Positions 30,296-41,078 are shown, numbered from the stretch's first letter. The stretch is DNA of 62,500 nucleotides from Prorocentrum cordatum (GCA_963575745.1 CAUYUJ010005714.1:300001-362500), one strand, 5' to 3'. Made by a program: numbers and translations. The notes: generated from the sequence alone by a model not told the origin.

Positions 30296-30550
30296 CGCCC
30301 GTGGGCGCCTCGTGGGCGCTCGTGGGCGCCCAGTGCCTTTGGATGGCTCCGCCGAGGTCTCGCCCGGTGCCCCCCCCGTGGGCGCCGCCTCGTGGGCGCC
30401 TCGTGGGCGCCCCGGACCCTCTGGTGGGCCCGCCGAGGTTTCGTCCGGTGCCCGGCCGTGCGAGCCTCGTGGGCGCCTCGTGGGCGCTCCGTGCCCCGGG
30501 TGTGTGTGTCCGCCGCGGTTTTCTGCCTGGCGTCCGCCCGCGGGCGCCGC
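30296..30550. repeat. Minisatellite with CGCCTCGTGGGCGC core
   Basis: About three longer units (roughly 85 bp) built from repeated CCTCGTGGGCGC phrases, each with CCCGCCGAGGTTTCGTCCGG or CTCCGCCGAGGTCTCGCCCG. It abuts the dispersed repeat at 30581. Confidence 0.8.
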
Positions 30551-30580
30551 GGGGGCGCCCCGAGCCCCGGGGGGGCAGCC

Positions 30581-30765
30581 TCGCCCTCGCACGGCATCGC
30601 GCACAGAGCACAGCTTGCAGCCTGCACCGCCTGGTCTGCGCAGCACGCAGCTCGCACCACGTCGGTCACACCTCGGGTCGCATCTGAGCAGCATGGCTCG
30701 CACCACACGGCCCGCACGGCAGAGCTTGCACCGCACAGCTCGCACCGCACGTACAGCATGCCATA
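30581..30765. repeat. Second copy of the 180-bp dispersed repeat
   Basis: Same phrase order as 27764-27940: CAGCCTCGCCCTCGCACGGC, ACACCTCGGGTCGCATCTGA, GGCCCGCACGGCAGAGCTTG, CACCGCACAGCTCGCACCGC. Here it is not flanked by MITE sequence. Confidence 0.85.
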
Positions 30766-31640
30766 CACAACACCGCACGGCTTGTTCTGCATCGCGTCTC
30801 ACCTCCACCGTGTGATCACTCGCCGGTCGGGGCCCACGCTGGCCGGCATCTGGCTGTGCATGCCTGTGACGTCTCCGGCGAGGGCCTCGCTTTGAGTGTG
30901 GGCTGCCCTCCATGCGTGCAACACCTGTGCAAGTTATATCTTGGGCCAGTCAATACGAGGACGCCTTTTGCAAGACCCCGACTTCGAAGCAGGATTTTAT
31001 TACAACCCTGTATTTGATTCGGTCCCCCCTCCCGCAATTGCGACCCTTCTTCACGTTGGAGCATGGTTGCAAGAGCATGGCTGGACTTTGGAGTTGTCGA
31101 CGGCGCCCTGCACCCTTTCTGGCGGCATGCGAGTTCGTCGGTTCTGTTCGCTTCGTCCCCCCAGTGTGCCTCCTCCTTCTTCCAACATTTTGCTGGACTC
31201 AATGCGGCTGAAAGCTTGCGAGGCGAACGTGTGCGGCGTTGCGGCGATAGCCTCACGTTGAACAGTCGTAGTTCGTCCTAGTAGCTGTTAGACACGTTGG
31301 GACGGTTGTGTGCAGCGCTAAGGGGAGAGCCACGTTTTGTAAAGCACCCACCTTCAGTCATCAAAGCTGCTGGGGGCGTTAAAGGCGAATGTGCGCGGCG
31401 ATGAGGCGAGAGTTGCAGGTTGATCAGAGTGCGCCCTCACTCTTAATATATATATATATATAGATATATATATATACACATATATATATAGATATATGCT
31501 GGCGACGTTGAATCGAATGTTCGCGGCGCTAGGGCGAGAGCCACACGTCCCCGCAATTCGTGCAGGTGACGGGCATACCAACATTTCATCATCATAAGCG
31601 GTGAGAAGGCCTCAGGCGAACAAAGTTATGTAGTCCTGCC
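30766..31640. other. Unique region with three diverged repeat units and a TA run
   Basis: A weak + frame (30896-31261, 121 codons) has mixed residues but no recognised domain. At about 31218, 31385 and 31509 a phrase like GCGAATGTGCGCGGCG, GAGGCGAGAG, then ACACGTT recurs. A (TA)n run with breaks lies at 31446-31498 between the second and third units. Confidence 0.5.
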
Positions 31641-31761
31641 CTTACCGACCCGTCAGGTGGTTCGAAGATCAGGAGGAGACATAGATGAGGACGATGCGTG
31701 GAGGACCTATGCAAACCAAGGGTGCATCAACGATACCACACCACACACCCCTGTCCCACGC

Positions 31762-31875
31762 GTCCTCCTCCTCCTCCTCCTCCTCCCTCCTCCTCCTCCT
31801 CCTCCTCCTCCTCCTCCTCCTCCTCCTCCTCCTCCTCCTCCTCCTCCTCCTCCTCCTCCTCCTCCTCCTCCTCTT
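31762..31875. repeat. TCC microsatellite
   Basis: About 115 bases of nearly perfect CTC triplets. Confidence 0.95.
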
Positions 31876-31889
31876 GCTCCTCATCCTCC

Positions 31890-32215
31890 AGAGTCCTTCT
31901 CATATCGTCCTCCTGCTCCTGGGTCCTGCTCCTGCTCCTGCTGCTCCTGCTCCTCCTGATCCTGGGTCCTCCTCCCGAATCCTCCTGCTCCTCCCGCTCC
32001 TGGGTCCTCCTCCTCCTCCTCCTCCTCCTCCTGCTCCTTCTGCTTCTCCTGCGCCTGGGTCCTCCTCACATCGTCTTCCTGCTCCTGCTCTTCCTCCTGC
32101 TCCTCCTGCTCCTCGGTCCTCGTCATATCGTCCTCCTGCTCCTGCTCTTCTCCTGGGTCCTCATCACATCGTCCTCAGGCTCGTCCTCCTCTTGGGTCCT
32201 CTGCCTGCTGCTGCT
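31890..32215. repeat. CTCCTG / TGGGTCCTC repeat
   Basis: Degenerate CTCCTG hexamers with a longer-range TCCTGGGTCCTCNTC phrase recurring every 60-130 bases. Pyrimidine-rich and non-coding. Confidence 0.8.
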
Positions 32216-32304
32216 CCGCCTAACCCAGAGGCCGCGGCCTCGTCCACCCGGCCCTACCTAGGCTTGGACGGTTATCTGCAGCCCTGGCCATTTGTTCGTT
32301 CCAC

Positions 32305-32560
32305 GGGGGGGGGATGAGGGAGGAGGGAGGGGGGGGATGAGGGAGGAGGGAGGTAAGGACAAGGAGGGTGGGAGAGGGGGAAGGAGGGAGGGAGGGAGGG
32401 AGGAGAGTGAGAGGAGGAGTGAGGAGGAGGAGGAGGAAGGAGGAGGAGGAGGAGGAGGAGGAGGCACCCTCCTCTGCCTCCTCCTCCCTCCTCCTCCTTC
32501 TCCTCCTCCTCCTCCTCCTCCTCCTCCTCCTCCCTTTCTTCCTCTGAGCAAGAGAGGGGT
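32305..32560. repeat. Adjacent GGGA/GGA and TCC tracts
   Basis: A purine block (32305-32465) is immediately followed by a pyrimidine block (32465-32545) on the same strand. The junction GGAGGAGGCACCCTCCTCTG can form a hairpin. Confidence 0.85.
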
Positions 32561-32895
32561 CAGAGGCAATCGCCACTACCCAAACCCAGAGCGAAGAGAA
32601 TCAGGCATGGATGGTTGCTGGAATGGGTTCGAGACTCCTCCTCCTGCTCCTCCTGCTCCTCCTCCTCCTCCTCCTCCTCCTCCCACGTCCTCCAACTGCC
32701 ACTGCTGTGTTACCCTCTCCTCGTGCCCTCTCCGCTCGCCGCTCCTGCCGCTGCTCCTCCTGCTTCCGGGCTTCCTCCTCCTGCTGCCGCGCCTCTCGCG
32801 GCCCTCTCCCCACGGGAGGGGGAATTGGGAGGAGGGGCCGGCGGGGAGGAAGGGGAGGAGGAGGATGACGACGAGTGTGGCATCAGTAGGGTGGT
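32560..32895. other. Spacer with TCC run
   Basis: A CTCCTC run at 32635-32690 is flanked by short unique stretches. No gene is recognised. Confidence 0.5.
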
Positions 32896-33185
32896 GGTGC
32901 GAGGAGGAGGAGGAGGAGGCGGAGGAGGAGGAGGAGGGCGAGGACGATGACGAGACTGAGGAAACGGAGGCGAAGAATCATGCATACTAGGAGCAGGAGG
33001 AGGAGGAGAAGGAGAGGAGGAGGAGCAGGAGCAGGAGGAGGAGGAGGAGGAGGAGGAGGAGGAGAAGGAAGAGGAGAAGTAGGAGGAGAAGGAGGAGACG
33101 GACGAGGAGAGGGAGAATGAGGGGGAGAAGAATCGGTTGCATGAGGAGGAGCAGAAGGATGAAGGAGGTCAGGGAGCGAGGCGGA
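32896..33185. repeat. GGA/GAG purine tract
   Basis: Purine-rich triplet DNA with a short unique break near 32960-32990 (GAATCATGCATACTAGGAGC). Confidence 0.88.
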
Positions 33186-33189
33186 GGAG

Positions 33190-33552
33190 GGAGGATCAGG
33201 ATAAGGATGAGGATGCGGAGGCTGTGGATGAGGACGAGGATTAGGATAACGATGAGGATGAGGATTATCATGAGGCTGCTGATGATGCTGCTGATGAGAA
33301 TGAGGATGATGATGACGATGCTGATGCTGATGATGCTGATGCTGATGCTGCGTATGCTGATGAATGCTACGATGCTGATGATGATGCTGACGATGATGAT
33401 GACGATGCTGATGATGATTATGTTGATGAGACTGATGATGCAGATGATGCTGATGAATAGACTGGTGATGCGGATTATGGTGGTGATGCTGGTGACGATG
33501 ATGGTTATGATGATGACGGTGGTGATGAGTAATGTGAGGATGAGGGTGACGT

Positions 33553-33643
<91 letters not shown>

Positions 33644-34709
33644 GATGCTGATGACTATGATGTGGATGATGCTGACGACGATGCTGATGAGGATGATAAT
33701 GCTGCTGGTGATCGCGATGGTAATCGCGACGATGCTTATGTTGATGCTGCCCGTGCTGATGATAGTGATAATGTTCTTGTTGATGATGACGTTGGTAATA
33801 CTGATCATGACGAAACGATTGCGAAGGTGAAGAATGCGCACATGTGCGCAATGGTGATGAGCATGAGATGACAACCGTGATGGGGATGATGATACTGATG
33901 CTGTGTTTGATGAGATTGGGAATGAAACTGATGACGATGCTGATGATGATGGTGATGGCGATGATGATGATGCTGCTACTCATGATGATGGTAACGATGA
34001 TGACGACGCGTATGATAATGTTGATGATAAGGATGCTGCTGCTGATGGTTAGGATGGCTGCTGCTGCTAATGACGATGACGGCGATTACGATGCTGACAA
34101 TGATGAAAACGATGATGATGTTGATGCTGATGATGATGCTGCTGTTGTTGATGGTGGTGATGCTGCTGATGATGGAGATGATGATGCTACTGATGATGGT
34201 GGTGATGCTGAGGAGGAGTGGGACGAGGAGGAGGAGGAGGAGGAGGATGAGGTGGACGCGGAGAAGGGCAAGGGAGAGTGGGAGAAGAGGGGGCACGGTG
34301 AGTAGGAATGACATGGATGATCATGGTCAAGCTGATGGTAATCATGCTGATGCTGATAAAGATGATGATGATGCTGATGATGGTCATGCTGATGATGATG
34401 CCGTTGATGACGATCATGATGATGATGGTGCTGCTGATGATGATGATGATGATCATGATGATGATGCTGATGGTCGTGATAATGACGACGGCGATGGCGA
34501 TGCAGGGTTGTGATGATAGTGGCGATGGCGATGGTGATTGCACGAGATGACCATGGCGACGGGGATGATGAGGGTGATGATGATTATGATGATGCTGGAA
34601 GTGGTGATGATGCTACTGATGATGATGGTGGTGGTGGTGATCGTGATGATGGTGCTGCTGATGATGATGATGGTGATGATGATGATACTGATGATACTGA
34701 TGCTACTGG

Positions 34710-34745
<36 letters not shown>

Positions 34746-34778
34746 CGATGATGATGATGATGATGATGATGATGGTGG

Positions 34779-34860
<82 letters not shown>

Positions 34861-34925
34861 GGTGGTGGCGATGTTGATGGCGTTGGTGATTGTGATGGTG
34901 ATGGTGATTGTGATGGTGATGATGA
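33190..34925. repeat. GAT/GCTGAT/GAC repeat block, 1.7 kb
   Basis: Mostly GATGAT, GATGCT and GACGAT units with short less-repetitive islands (33815-33930). It predicts Asp/Ala-rich or poly-Met frames on + and poly-His/Ile/Ser on -. An acidic protein exon cannot be formally excluded, but every frame is equally open, as expected for a triplet repeat. Confidence 0.88.
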
Positions 34926-35170
34926 GAAGGAAGAGGAGGACGAGGAGGAAGAGGAGGACGAGGAGGAGGAAGAGGAGGACGAGGAGGAGCAGGAGTGGGA
35001 GGAGGGGGAGGAGGAGGAAAGGAGGAGGGAGGAGGGACGCAGAGGTAGGATCAGGGGAAGACGGTGAGGACGAGAGGGAGGGGGAGGGATGATGACGAGG
35101 GCAGGACGGCGGGAAGGAGGAGGAGGAGGAGGAGGAGGAGGAGGAGGACGAGGAGGAGGATGAACGAGAA
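34926..35170. repeat. GGA/GAC tract
   Basis: Purine-rich triplet DNA, with regular GAGGACGAGGAGG units at 34935-34990 and pure GGA at 35116-35150. Confidence 0.88.
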
Positions 35171-35499
35171 GGTGCTCAATCAGTGGGCCGCTCGGGCTTC
35201 GAGTGGGCACTAGGCGCGGCGGAAAAGACTTGCGGTGCACTGAGACAGGCCCTGTGGACGCCGGCGGCTGCAACAGTGCCGCCTCTCTTGCTCTTCTCTG
35301 TCGCGCGCGGGCTTGCCTTCCTCCCTGCTCCTCCTACTCCTCCTCCTCTTTCTCCTCCTCCTGACCCTAGTCCCCGATGCTCAGATCGTAGTCTCGGGCG
35401 AGACAGACATCCGATAATGAACCTTCGTTCGGTGTTGCCACCCCTTGCATGTCAGCGGCAGGGTCCACATTTCTTTTCGTCATGCTGCGGCTTCTTTGT

Positions 35500-36060
35500 G
35501 TTGCAATATCATGTCGGCAGGACTTTTCCGAGTGGAGGAGATTATCTCAGAGTGCGGGAAGTTCGATGCCATCGCCCTTGCGGGAACACAGAACGGTGTG
35601 CACACGGAGGGCGCGGAGACGGTCAAGCGCACTGTCATCGGGCGGCTGGTCATCGTGGCTCCACACAGTAAGGCTCCGTACACTAACAGTTCATGCGGCT
35701 GCGCGGTGTTACTTCCACGTGGGGTGGCTGAGCGAAATATCTTGCGTGTTTGGAGAAGTCCCCACGGGCTCCAGAACGGTGACTTTCTGGGCGATGTAAG
35801 GGATGTGCCACGGCTATCTATGTAGTGCGTGCCTGCTTCCCGCCACAACCAGCTCTCCGCAATGAGCGAGGGGTCTACGTATTTCGGACATGGTTCGCAG
35901 ATTGTTGCTTGGATCTGAACGATGGGATGGGGATGGAGTTCAGGGACGGAGGTTGGCAAGACTGTGGTTCCGATGGTGCATGGATTTGCAAACGCGAAAG
36001 GCTTCAGTAGGGGGCTGGGCAACTTTTGCGGGAACGTCTGGAACATCGCCACCTCTGGGC
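35500..36060 (+). pseudogene. Decayed LINE endonuclease (APE/EEP) fragment
   Basis: The + strand at 35500-35760 reads NIMSAGLFRVEEIISECGKF, then DAIALAGTQNGVHTEG and NSSCGCAVLLPRG, resembling the start of a LINE endonuclease (helix, DAI-LGTQ core, Ser/Cys-Gly strand). Downstream, in other frames, come PPQPALRNERGVYVFRTWF with DLNDGMGMEFRDGG (35840-35950) and then VHGFANAKGFSRGLGNFCG (about 35970-36035), like the later part of the same domain. Several frameshifts and a stop separate the parts, and no RT follows. A 90-bp satellite locus begins immediately after, near 36070. The assignment rests on motif resemblance alone. Confidence 0.55.
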
Positions 36061-36069
36061 TGCTAACAC

Positions 36070-37035
36070 GCTGCCCCCCCAGAGGGGGCTCCACCGAAGG
36101 CCCAAATGCCAGCGCTCGCAAGCGCCCACCGCACTCCTTGTGGCACACCCTCACACGCATCGTGGCCCCATAGGGAGCTCCACCGAAGGCCCACACGCCA
36201 GCGCCCGCATGCGCCCACCGCGCCCATCTTGGCACACGCCTCACACGCCTTCGTGTGATCTTGGCACGCCTCACACGCCCATCTTGACACACACGCCCAT
36301 CTTGGCACGTTCATCGGTGAGGAATCCTTCGTGGCTTGCCGCTCGGGTACAGCCCCCTTGAAGGGAAGCGGATTTGCCCGTGGACGGGCTCTCTTTGGGG
36401 GGACAAAGAAATCTTGGCACGCCTCACACGCTTCGTGGCCCCATAGGGAGCTCCACCGAAGGCCCAACTACGAGCCCTCGCAAGCGCCCACCGCATTCAT
36501 TTTGCCCCCCCCCCCCTTTCACATGCGTCGTGGCCCCATAGGGGGCTCCAACGAAGGCCCACATGCCAGCGCCTGCACGCGCCCGCCGCGCCCATCTTGG
36601 CACACGCCCTCACACGCTTCGTGGCCCCGTAGGGTGCTCCACCGAAGGCCCAACATCCAGCCCTCGCAAGCGCCCACCGCATGCAGTTCTAGGGGAACAA
36701 GAAGTGACGCCCTGAGCGCGCGGAGCGCGCCAGGGGCGGTGCCGAAGGCGCCGTCGGGGGGGGCCCAGCGCCGATCCGAGAAGTCCGCGCGGACCTCCGA
36801 GTTGTTATGTTTATGCCATGTGTTGTTCCTCTAATTTTGGCCCCCCTTTTCACACGCGTCGTGGCCCCATAGGGAGCTCCAACGAAGGCCCACATGCCAG
36901 CGCCTGCATGCGCCCACCGCGCGCCCATCTTGGCACACCCCTCGCACGGTCTGTGGCCCCAGAGGGAGCTCCACCGAGTGCGGTGCATACAACGACGGTG
37001 CCCACAACTGCACACGGTCGGGTCATTCGCCAGGC
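36070..37035. repeat. Diverged 90-bp satellite locus with end module
   Basis: Several units with CCATAGGGAGCTCCACCGAA, AAGGCCCA, CAGCGCCNGCATGCGCCCAC and CCATCTTGGCACACNCCTCA are visible. The locus ends with CACAACTGCACACGGTCGGG then TCATTCGCCAGGCGAATG, the same end module as at 17510-17572. It is more diverged from the consensus than the 16-17 kb array and is interrupted by a palindromic element. Confidence 0.85.
36690..36833. mobile_element. Palindromic MITE nested in satellite
   Basis: It begins TA then GGGGAACAAGAAGTGACG and ends CATGTGTTGTTCCTC then TA, giving inverted ends flanked by TA. The interior has GCGCGCGGAGCGCGCCAGG and CCAGCGCCGATCCGAGAAG then TCCGCGCGGACCTCCGAG. The left arm is internally deleted relative to the copy at 39806. 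Confidence 0.75.
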
Positions 37036-37380
37036 GAATGTTCGATTGCGAGCGTTTCACGGGTTCCCATGGCTGCCGTACCAGAGCTGGTGTCTTGAAG
37101 CGAGTCAGGGTTGTCAGGGCGCAGCAGTTACGTTGATTCGCGGTGGTGAAGTCCCAGGAATGGCGTTCTGGAGCGATCCAGGATCGTCAATGCGCAACAA
37201 GAGTCATGTTGATTCGTGGCGTTGAAGTTCTGGGAATGGTGCTTTGGCACGTTCCAGGATCTTCCAACGGTTGTCTCCCAATGGGGCAGTTCACTCAGTG
37301 GGCATGAATCCTTGCAGGGGCCTGCGAAGAACGAGCTTGGAGGGAGGGTTTATTTCACTATCATTGATGAATCGTGGTTT
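37036..37380. other. Unique spacer with two related phrases
   Basis: A phrase like GTTGATTCGTGGCGTTGAAG, CTGGGAATGG, CCAGGATC occurs twice (about 37130-37185 and 37208-37265) at a roughly 78-base interval, recalling the GGAATGGAGTTCTGG of the 73-bp repeat. No gene is recognised. Confidence 0.5.
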
Positions 37381-37382
37381 GC

Positions 37383-37461
37383 ACTGGTCCTCCTCCTCTT
37401 CCGCCTCCTCCTCCTCCTGTTTCTCCTTTTCTTGCTTCTCCTCCTCCCCCTCCCCCTCCCC

Positions 37462-37495
<34 letters not shown>

Positions 37496-37900
37496 CTCCT
37501 CCTCCTCCTACTCCTCCTGTTTCTCCGCCCCTCCTCCTCCTCCTCCTCCTCTTCCTCCGTGTGCCCCGGGGCCCTCAGGTCCGATCCTCCTTCTCCTCCT
37601 GTCCCGCCTCTTCCTCCGTCTCCTTTTCCTACCTCTCCTCTTCTTCCTCCTCCGCTTCCGCCTCCTCCTCCTCCTCCTCCTCCTCCTCCTCCTCTCCTCT
37701 CCCTCCTCTTCCCTCCTCTTCCCTCCCCTTCTCCTCATCCTCCTCCTCCTTCTCCTCCTCCTCTCCCTGCCACTCCCTGCTCCCGCGCTCCCTCCATTGC
37801 CCCCCCTTCCCTCCCTCCCTCCCCTCCCCTGTCCCTCCGCTGCTGCCCTGCTGCTCTACCCTCTCCGCTGCTCCCCCCCCCTCCCTGCCTCCCCCGTCGG
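37383..37900. repeat. Long TCC/CTTCC polypyrimidine tract
   Basis: About 520 bases of C/T-rich DNA with very few purines, giving only poly-Ser, Pro and Leu frames. Confidence 0.9.
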
Positions 37901-38295
37901 CCGCTTCTGAGGGCCCAGAAGGCCCCCAGAGCGGCGCAAATCAGCACCAGTAGGCGCCTCCCAGTGGCCAGCGGGTCTCAAGACGCCCAGAGGTATAGCT
38001 CCAGGACGCCCTGGAGACAGCCCAAGAGGCCTCCTCCTTCGTCCCTGTTCCTCCCCCTCCCTTTCTCTAGGAGGGCGCCAACCATACACGTACACCCATC
38101 TTGGCTAGCCCATCTTGGGCCCAGGATCGGTGCATACGCCTTCCTATCTGGGCCAGGAACACATCTACACCGATCCTTGGCCTGGGATGGGACTGGCCAC
38201 GATCGGTGTCAGTGTTTAGTTGGTGCCCCCTCCACCCCTCCCTCGCCCCCAACTCCGCCCTTGCCAGAACAGCCCGCCCACAAGCCCCCAGCACC
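37901..38295. other. Unique spacer, no gene recognised
   Basis: Mixed sequence with repeated CATCTTGG, GGGCCCAGGATCGGTG and GGCCTGGGATGGGACTGG phrases at 38095-38210. No reading frame stands out. Confidence 0.5.
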
Positions 38296-38322
38296 TCCTC
38301 CTCCTCCTCCTCCTCCTCCTCC

Positions 38323-38355
<33 letters not shown>

Positions 38356-38770
38356 GCATCATCATCACCATCATCATCGTCATCGTCAGCATCGTCATCA
38401 TCGTCATCATCGTCATCATCATCATCAGCATCATCAGCATCATCATACTCATAATCAACATCATCATCATCCTCATCCTCATCCTCCTTCCCCGTCCGTC
38501 TCCTCCTTCTCCTCCTTCTCCTCCTCCTCTTATTCCTCCTCATCTTCCCCTTCCTCTTCCTCCTCGTCCTCCTCCTCCTCCTTTTCCTCTTCCTCTTCCT
38601 CCTCCTTCTCCTCCTCCTCCTTCTCCTCCTCCTCCCATCTTTCCTCCTCATCATCATCATCATCTTCCTCCTCCTCTCTTTTCTTCTTCCTCTTCATCCT
38701 CCTCCTCTTCCTCGTTCTTCTTCCTCCTCCTCCACCTTCTCCTCCTCCTCCACCTTCTCCTCATCTTTCC
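38296..38770. repeat. TCC, ATC and TTCCTC tracts
   Basis: TCC (38296-38325), ATC with CAGCATC variants (38326-38485), then TCC/TTCC to about 38770. Pyrimidine-rich and non-coding. Confidence 0.9.
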
Positions 38771-38928
38771 CATGTCTCCTCTGTCTTCACACCAAGCCCC
38801 TCACTCCCCCCCTCTTCCCTCCACCTTCTCTTCCTCCATTGCTGTCCGTCGCCCTTCGTCCCGCAAGGTTCTGGCCTCTTGTTGTTGTTTTTATTTATCT
38901 GACCAAGTCGCTCTGCCGCCCACGCCAG

Positions 38929-39063
38929 GCAGCCGAGGTGTGCGGTGCTGCGCACATGCACCTGTCCTCGTACACCTTTACGCTCATGGCATTGTACTAT
39001 ATGCAGGAGGGCCCCCCCGCTTCACTTCTTCGTCTCTGTCGTTTTGCAGTGTGCCCGCAGGGG
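38929..39063 (+). CDS. Possible exon of a Cid1-like nucleotidyltransferase (TUTase / non-canonical poly(A) polymerase)
   Basis: After a CCAG that could be a splice acceptor, the frame reads AAEVCGAAHMHLSSYTFTLM, then ALYYMQEGPPASLL. The pattern LSSY, LM, LYY, PP is characteristic of the PAP/OAS1-associated helices of Cid1-like terminal nucleotidyltransferases, enzymes that add uridines or adenines to RNA 3' ends. The DNA is unique sequence between a TCC tract and a GGA run. I find no catalytic G-S...D-x-D exon and no further exon nearby, so it may be a lone exon of a long-intron gene, a retained fragment or a chance match. Confidence 0.4.
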
Positions 39064-39400
39064 CAGGAGGAGGAGGAGGCGGAGGAGCGCGTGCTGGCAG
39101 TTTCAAGTCCACGCGAAAATGTACCCCGAGCTTCTGATTACGTGTTCGTACGATCGTTCGTCAGAGCGTCTGTCTGATAGCTCGGTGTGTGCGTGCGTGC
39201 CTAGATCGTCAGCTCTGAAACCAGACTGTCAGGTATACCGCGCCACCCGACGCGAGGCCGTCGGGCACAGAAGAGCCCCCACCCCTCCTTACCCTCACCC
39301 GAAGGGTGGCTTACCTAAGCAGTGGCTCGTTGTTGTTTCTCTGGTGGCACCCGCACGCAGACAGCGCTGGCGCGGCTCGGCTCCGAGTGCCCTGCGGCGG
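39064..39400. other. Unique spacer, no gene established
   Basis: A short GGAGGC run at 39065-39085 is followed by mixed sequence with CGTACGATCGTTCG and GTGTGTGCGTGCGTGC. No recognisable exon follows the nucleotidyltransferase-like patch. Confidence 0.45.
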
Positions 39401-39411
39401 ACCCCGCTGCA

Positions 39412-39800
39412 GGGAGGAGAGAGGAGGGAGGAGGGAGGAGGGAGGAGGGAGGGGGGGAGGAGAAGGAGGAGGGAGGAGGGAGGAGGGAGGAGGAGAGGAG
39501 GAGGAGGAGGAGGAGGAGGGAGGAGGAAGAGGAGGCGGAGGAGGAGGAGGAGGAGGAGGAGGAGGCTGCAGACGAGCCTGCCCGGTGCGGCCCTCGCAGC
39601 AGCGGCGCGCGCCAGGGCCGCCACTCGCCCCGCCCGGGCCCTGCCGCTCCCCGCTTCCCGACCGACCGCGCACCGCACGCAGCGGTGCCCTGCTGCTCCC
39701 GCGGCAGAAGCGCGCCCGCCGTGCCGCTCACCCTGCCCTCCTGGAGAGGAGGAGGAGGAGGAGGAGGAGGAGGAGGAGGAGGAGGAGGAGGAGGAGGAGG
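39412..39800. repeat. GGA tracts flanking a GC-rich patch
   Basis: GGGAGGA and GGA runs at 39412-39565 and 39748-39800 enclose about 180 bases of GC-rich unique DNA (39566-39745) without a recognisable motif. Confidence 0.85.
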
Positions 39801-39805
39801 GAGGC

Positions 39806-40002
39806 ATAAGGAACAAAAAGGCACAAACATAAAAAACTCGGACGCGGATTTCTCGGATCGGCGCTGGACCCCTCCCTGGCGCGCGGAGCGCGCCAGGGGC
39901 AGGCGCCGGAGGCGCCCCCATGGGGGTCCAGCGCCGATCCGAGAAATCCGCGCGGACCTCCGAGTTTTTGTGCTTACGTCATTCCTCGTTCCCCTATGCT
40001 CG
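39806..40002. mobile_element. Palindromic MITE, best-preserved copy
   Basis: The left arm GCGGATTTCTCGGATCGGCG then CTGGACCCC is perfectly repeated in inverse orientation at about 39920-39955. The stem extends outward through GAGTTTTT-type arms to termini TA-AGGAACAAAAAGG and TTCCTCGTTCCCC-TA. The centre is CTGGCGCGCGGAGCGCGCCA. Related copies lie at 24421, 36690 and 46113. Inverted ends plus TA flanks suggest a DNA-transposon-derived non-autonomous element. Confidence 0.8.
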
Positions 40003-40480
40003 GCCCCTGAGATCCGACGTGAACCCTTCTGGCCCGCCACTGTGGAGCCATCTCGTTGCGATGGCAGCCCCCCTGAAGTGCAGCGGATCGCTCGGTGTCC
40101 GCCTCCCCCGTCTCCCTCCAAGCAAAGAACCCCCCTGAGATCCAGCGCTGCGGACAAAGTGCAGCAGCGCGACAACTCACAGCAGCAGCCCCAGACCCTG
40201 TCTGTCCGCGGCATTCTGCGAGCCTGATCGACCTGTGATGGTCGCGGGGCCCGGAATTTTCGCGAAGACGCCTGGTGTGATCGAATGGCAACACCTGGAC
40301 GTCAGGGGCCCTGCCCTTCTTCGTTCCCGGCCGGCCACGCATCGCTCGCAGCGCTGCTCAGCATTCGCGCTGGGTGCCTGCCCCGAGACTGCTTTTTATA
40401 GGAAACATCGCAGAAAATCACGACCAGAGCCCTGGACCCATGCGGCATTTTTCGAGCCAGATCGGTCTGTGAGTGGTCCG
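40003..40480. other. Unique spacer, no gene recognised
   Basis: Mixed sequence. The phrase CCTGATCGACCTGTGATGG near 40224 has a weak echo at GCCAGATCGGTCTGTGAGTGG near 40454. Short frames only. Confidence 0.5.
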
Positions 40481-41014
40481 TCCCTCCCCCTCCCCTCCCA
40501 TGCCGCCTCCCCTCCCCCCTCCTCGTCCTCGCCGCCCCCCCCCTCTCCCCCGCTCTCTCCCCCGTTCTCTCCCCCTCCTCCCCTCCCCCTCTCCCCCTTT
40601 CTCATCCCCTCCCTCCCTCTTCCTCTCCCCCCCCCCCCTCGCCCTCCCCCTTTCTCATCCCCTCCCCCCCCCTTCCTCTCCCTCCCCCCCCTCGCCCGCC
40701 TCCGTCCCCTCGGCCCTCTGCTGCCCTTTGCCGCCCCCCGCCGCCTCCCGCCTCGGCCCGCCTCCTCTCGTCGGGCGCGCGGGCAGCTGCGGCACCGGGC
40801 TCGGCCGCCATGCCCTGTTTCTCGCCCTGCGATCAACGGGTCCTCTCCGTCGCATCTATCCTCTTCCTTTTCCTCCTATTCCACCCTCCTCCTCCTCCTC
40901 CTCCTCCTCCTCTCCTCTCAGGCCACGCTCCTCCTCTCCTCCTCCTCCTCCTCCTCCTCCTCCTCCTCGTCATCATCATCCTCATCCTCATCCTCATCCT
41001 CATCCTCATCATCG

Positions 41015-41078
<64 letters not shown>

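Noticed and set aside
33190-34925. Acidic Asp-rich protein exon
   Set aside because: GAT-family triplet repeat. Asp-rich, Met-rich and His/Ser-rich frames coexist, with no unique flanking coding sequence.
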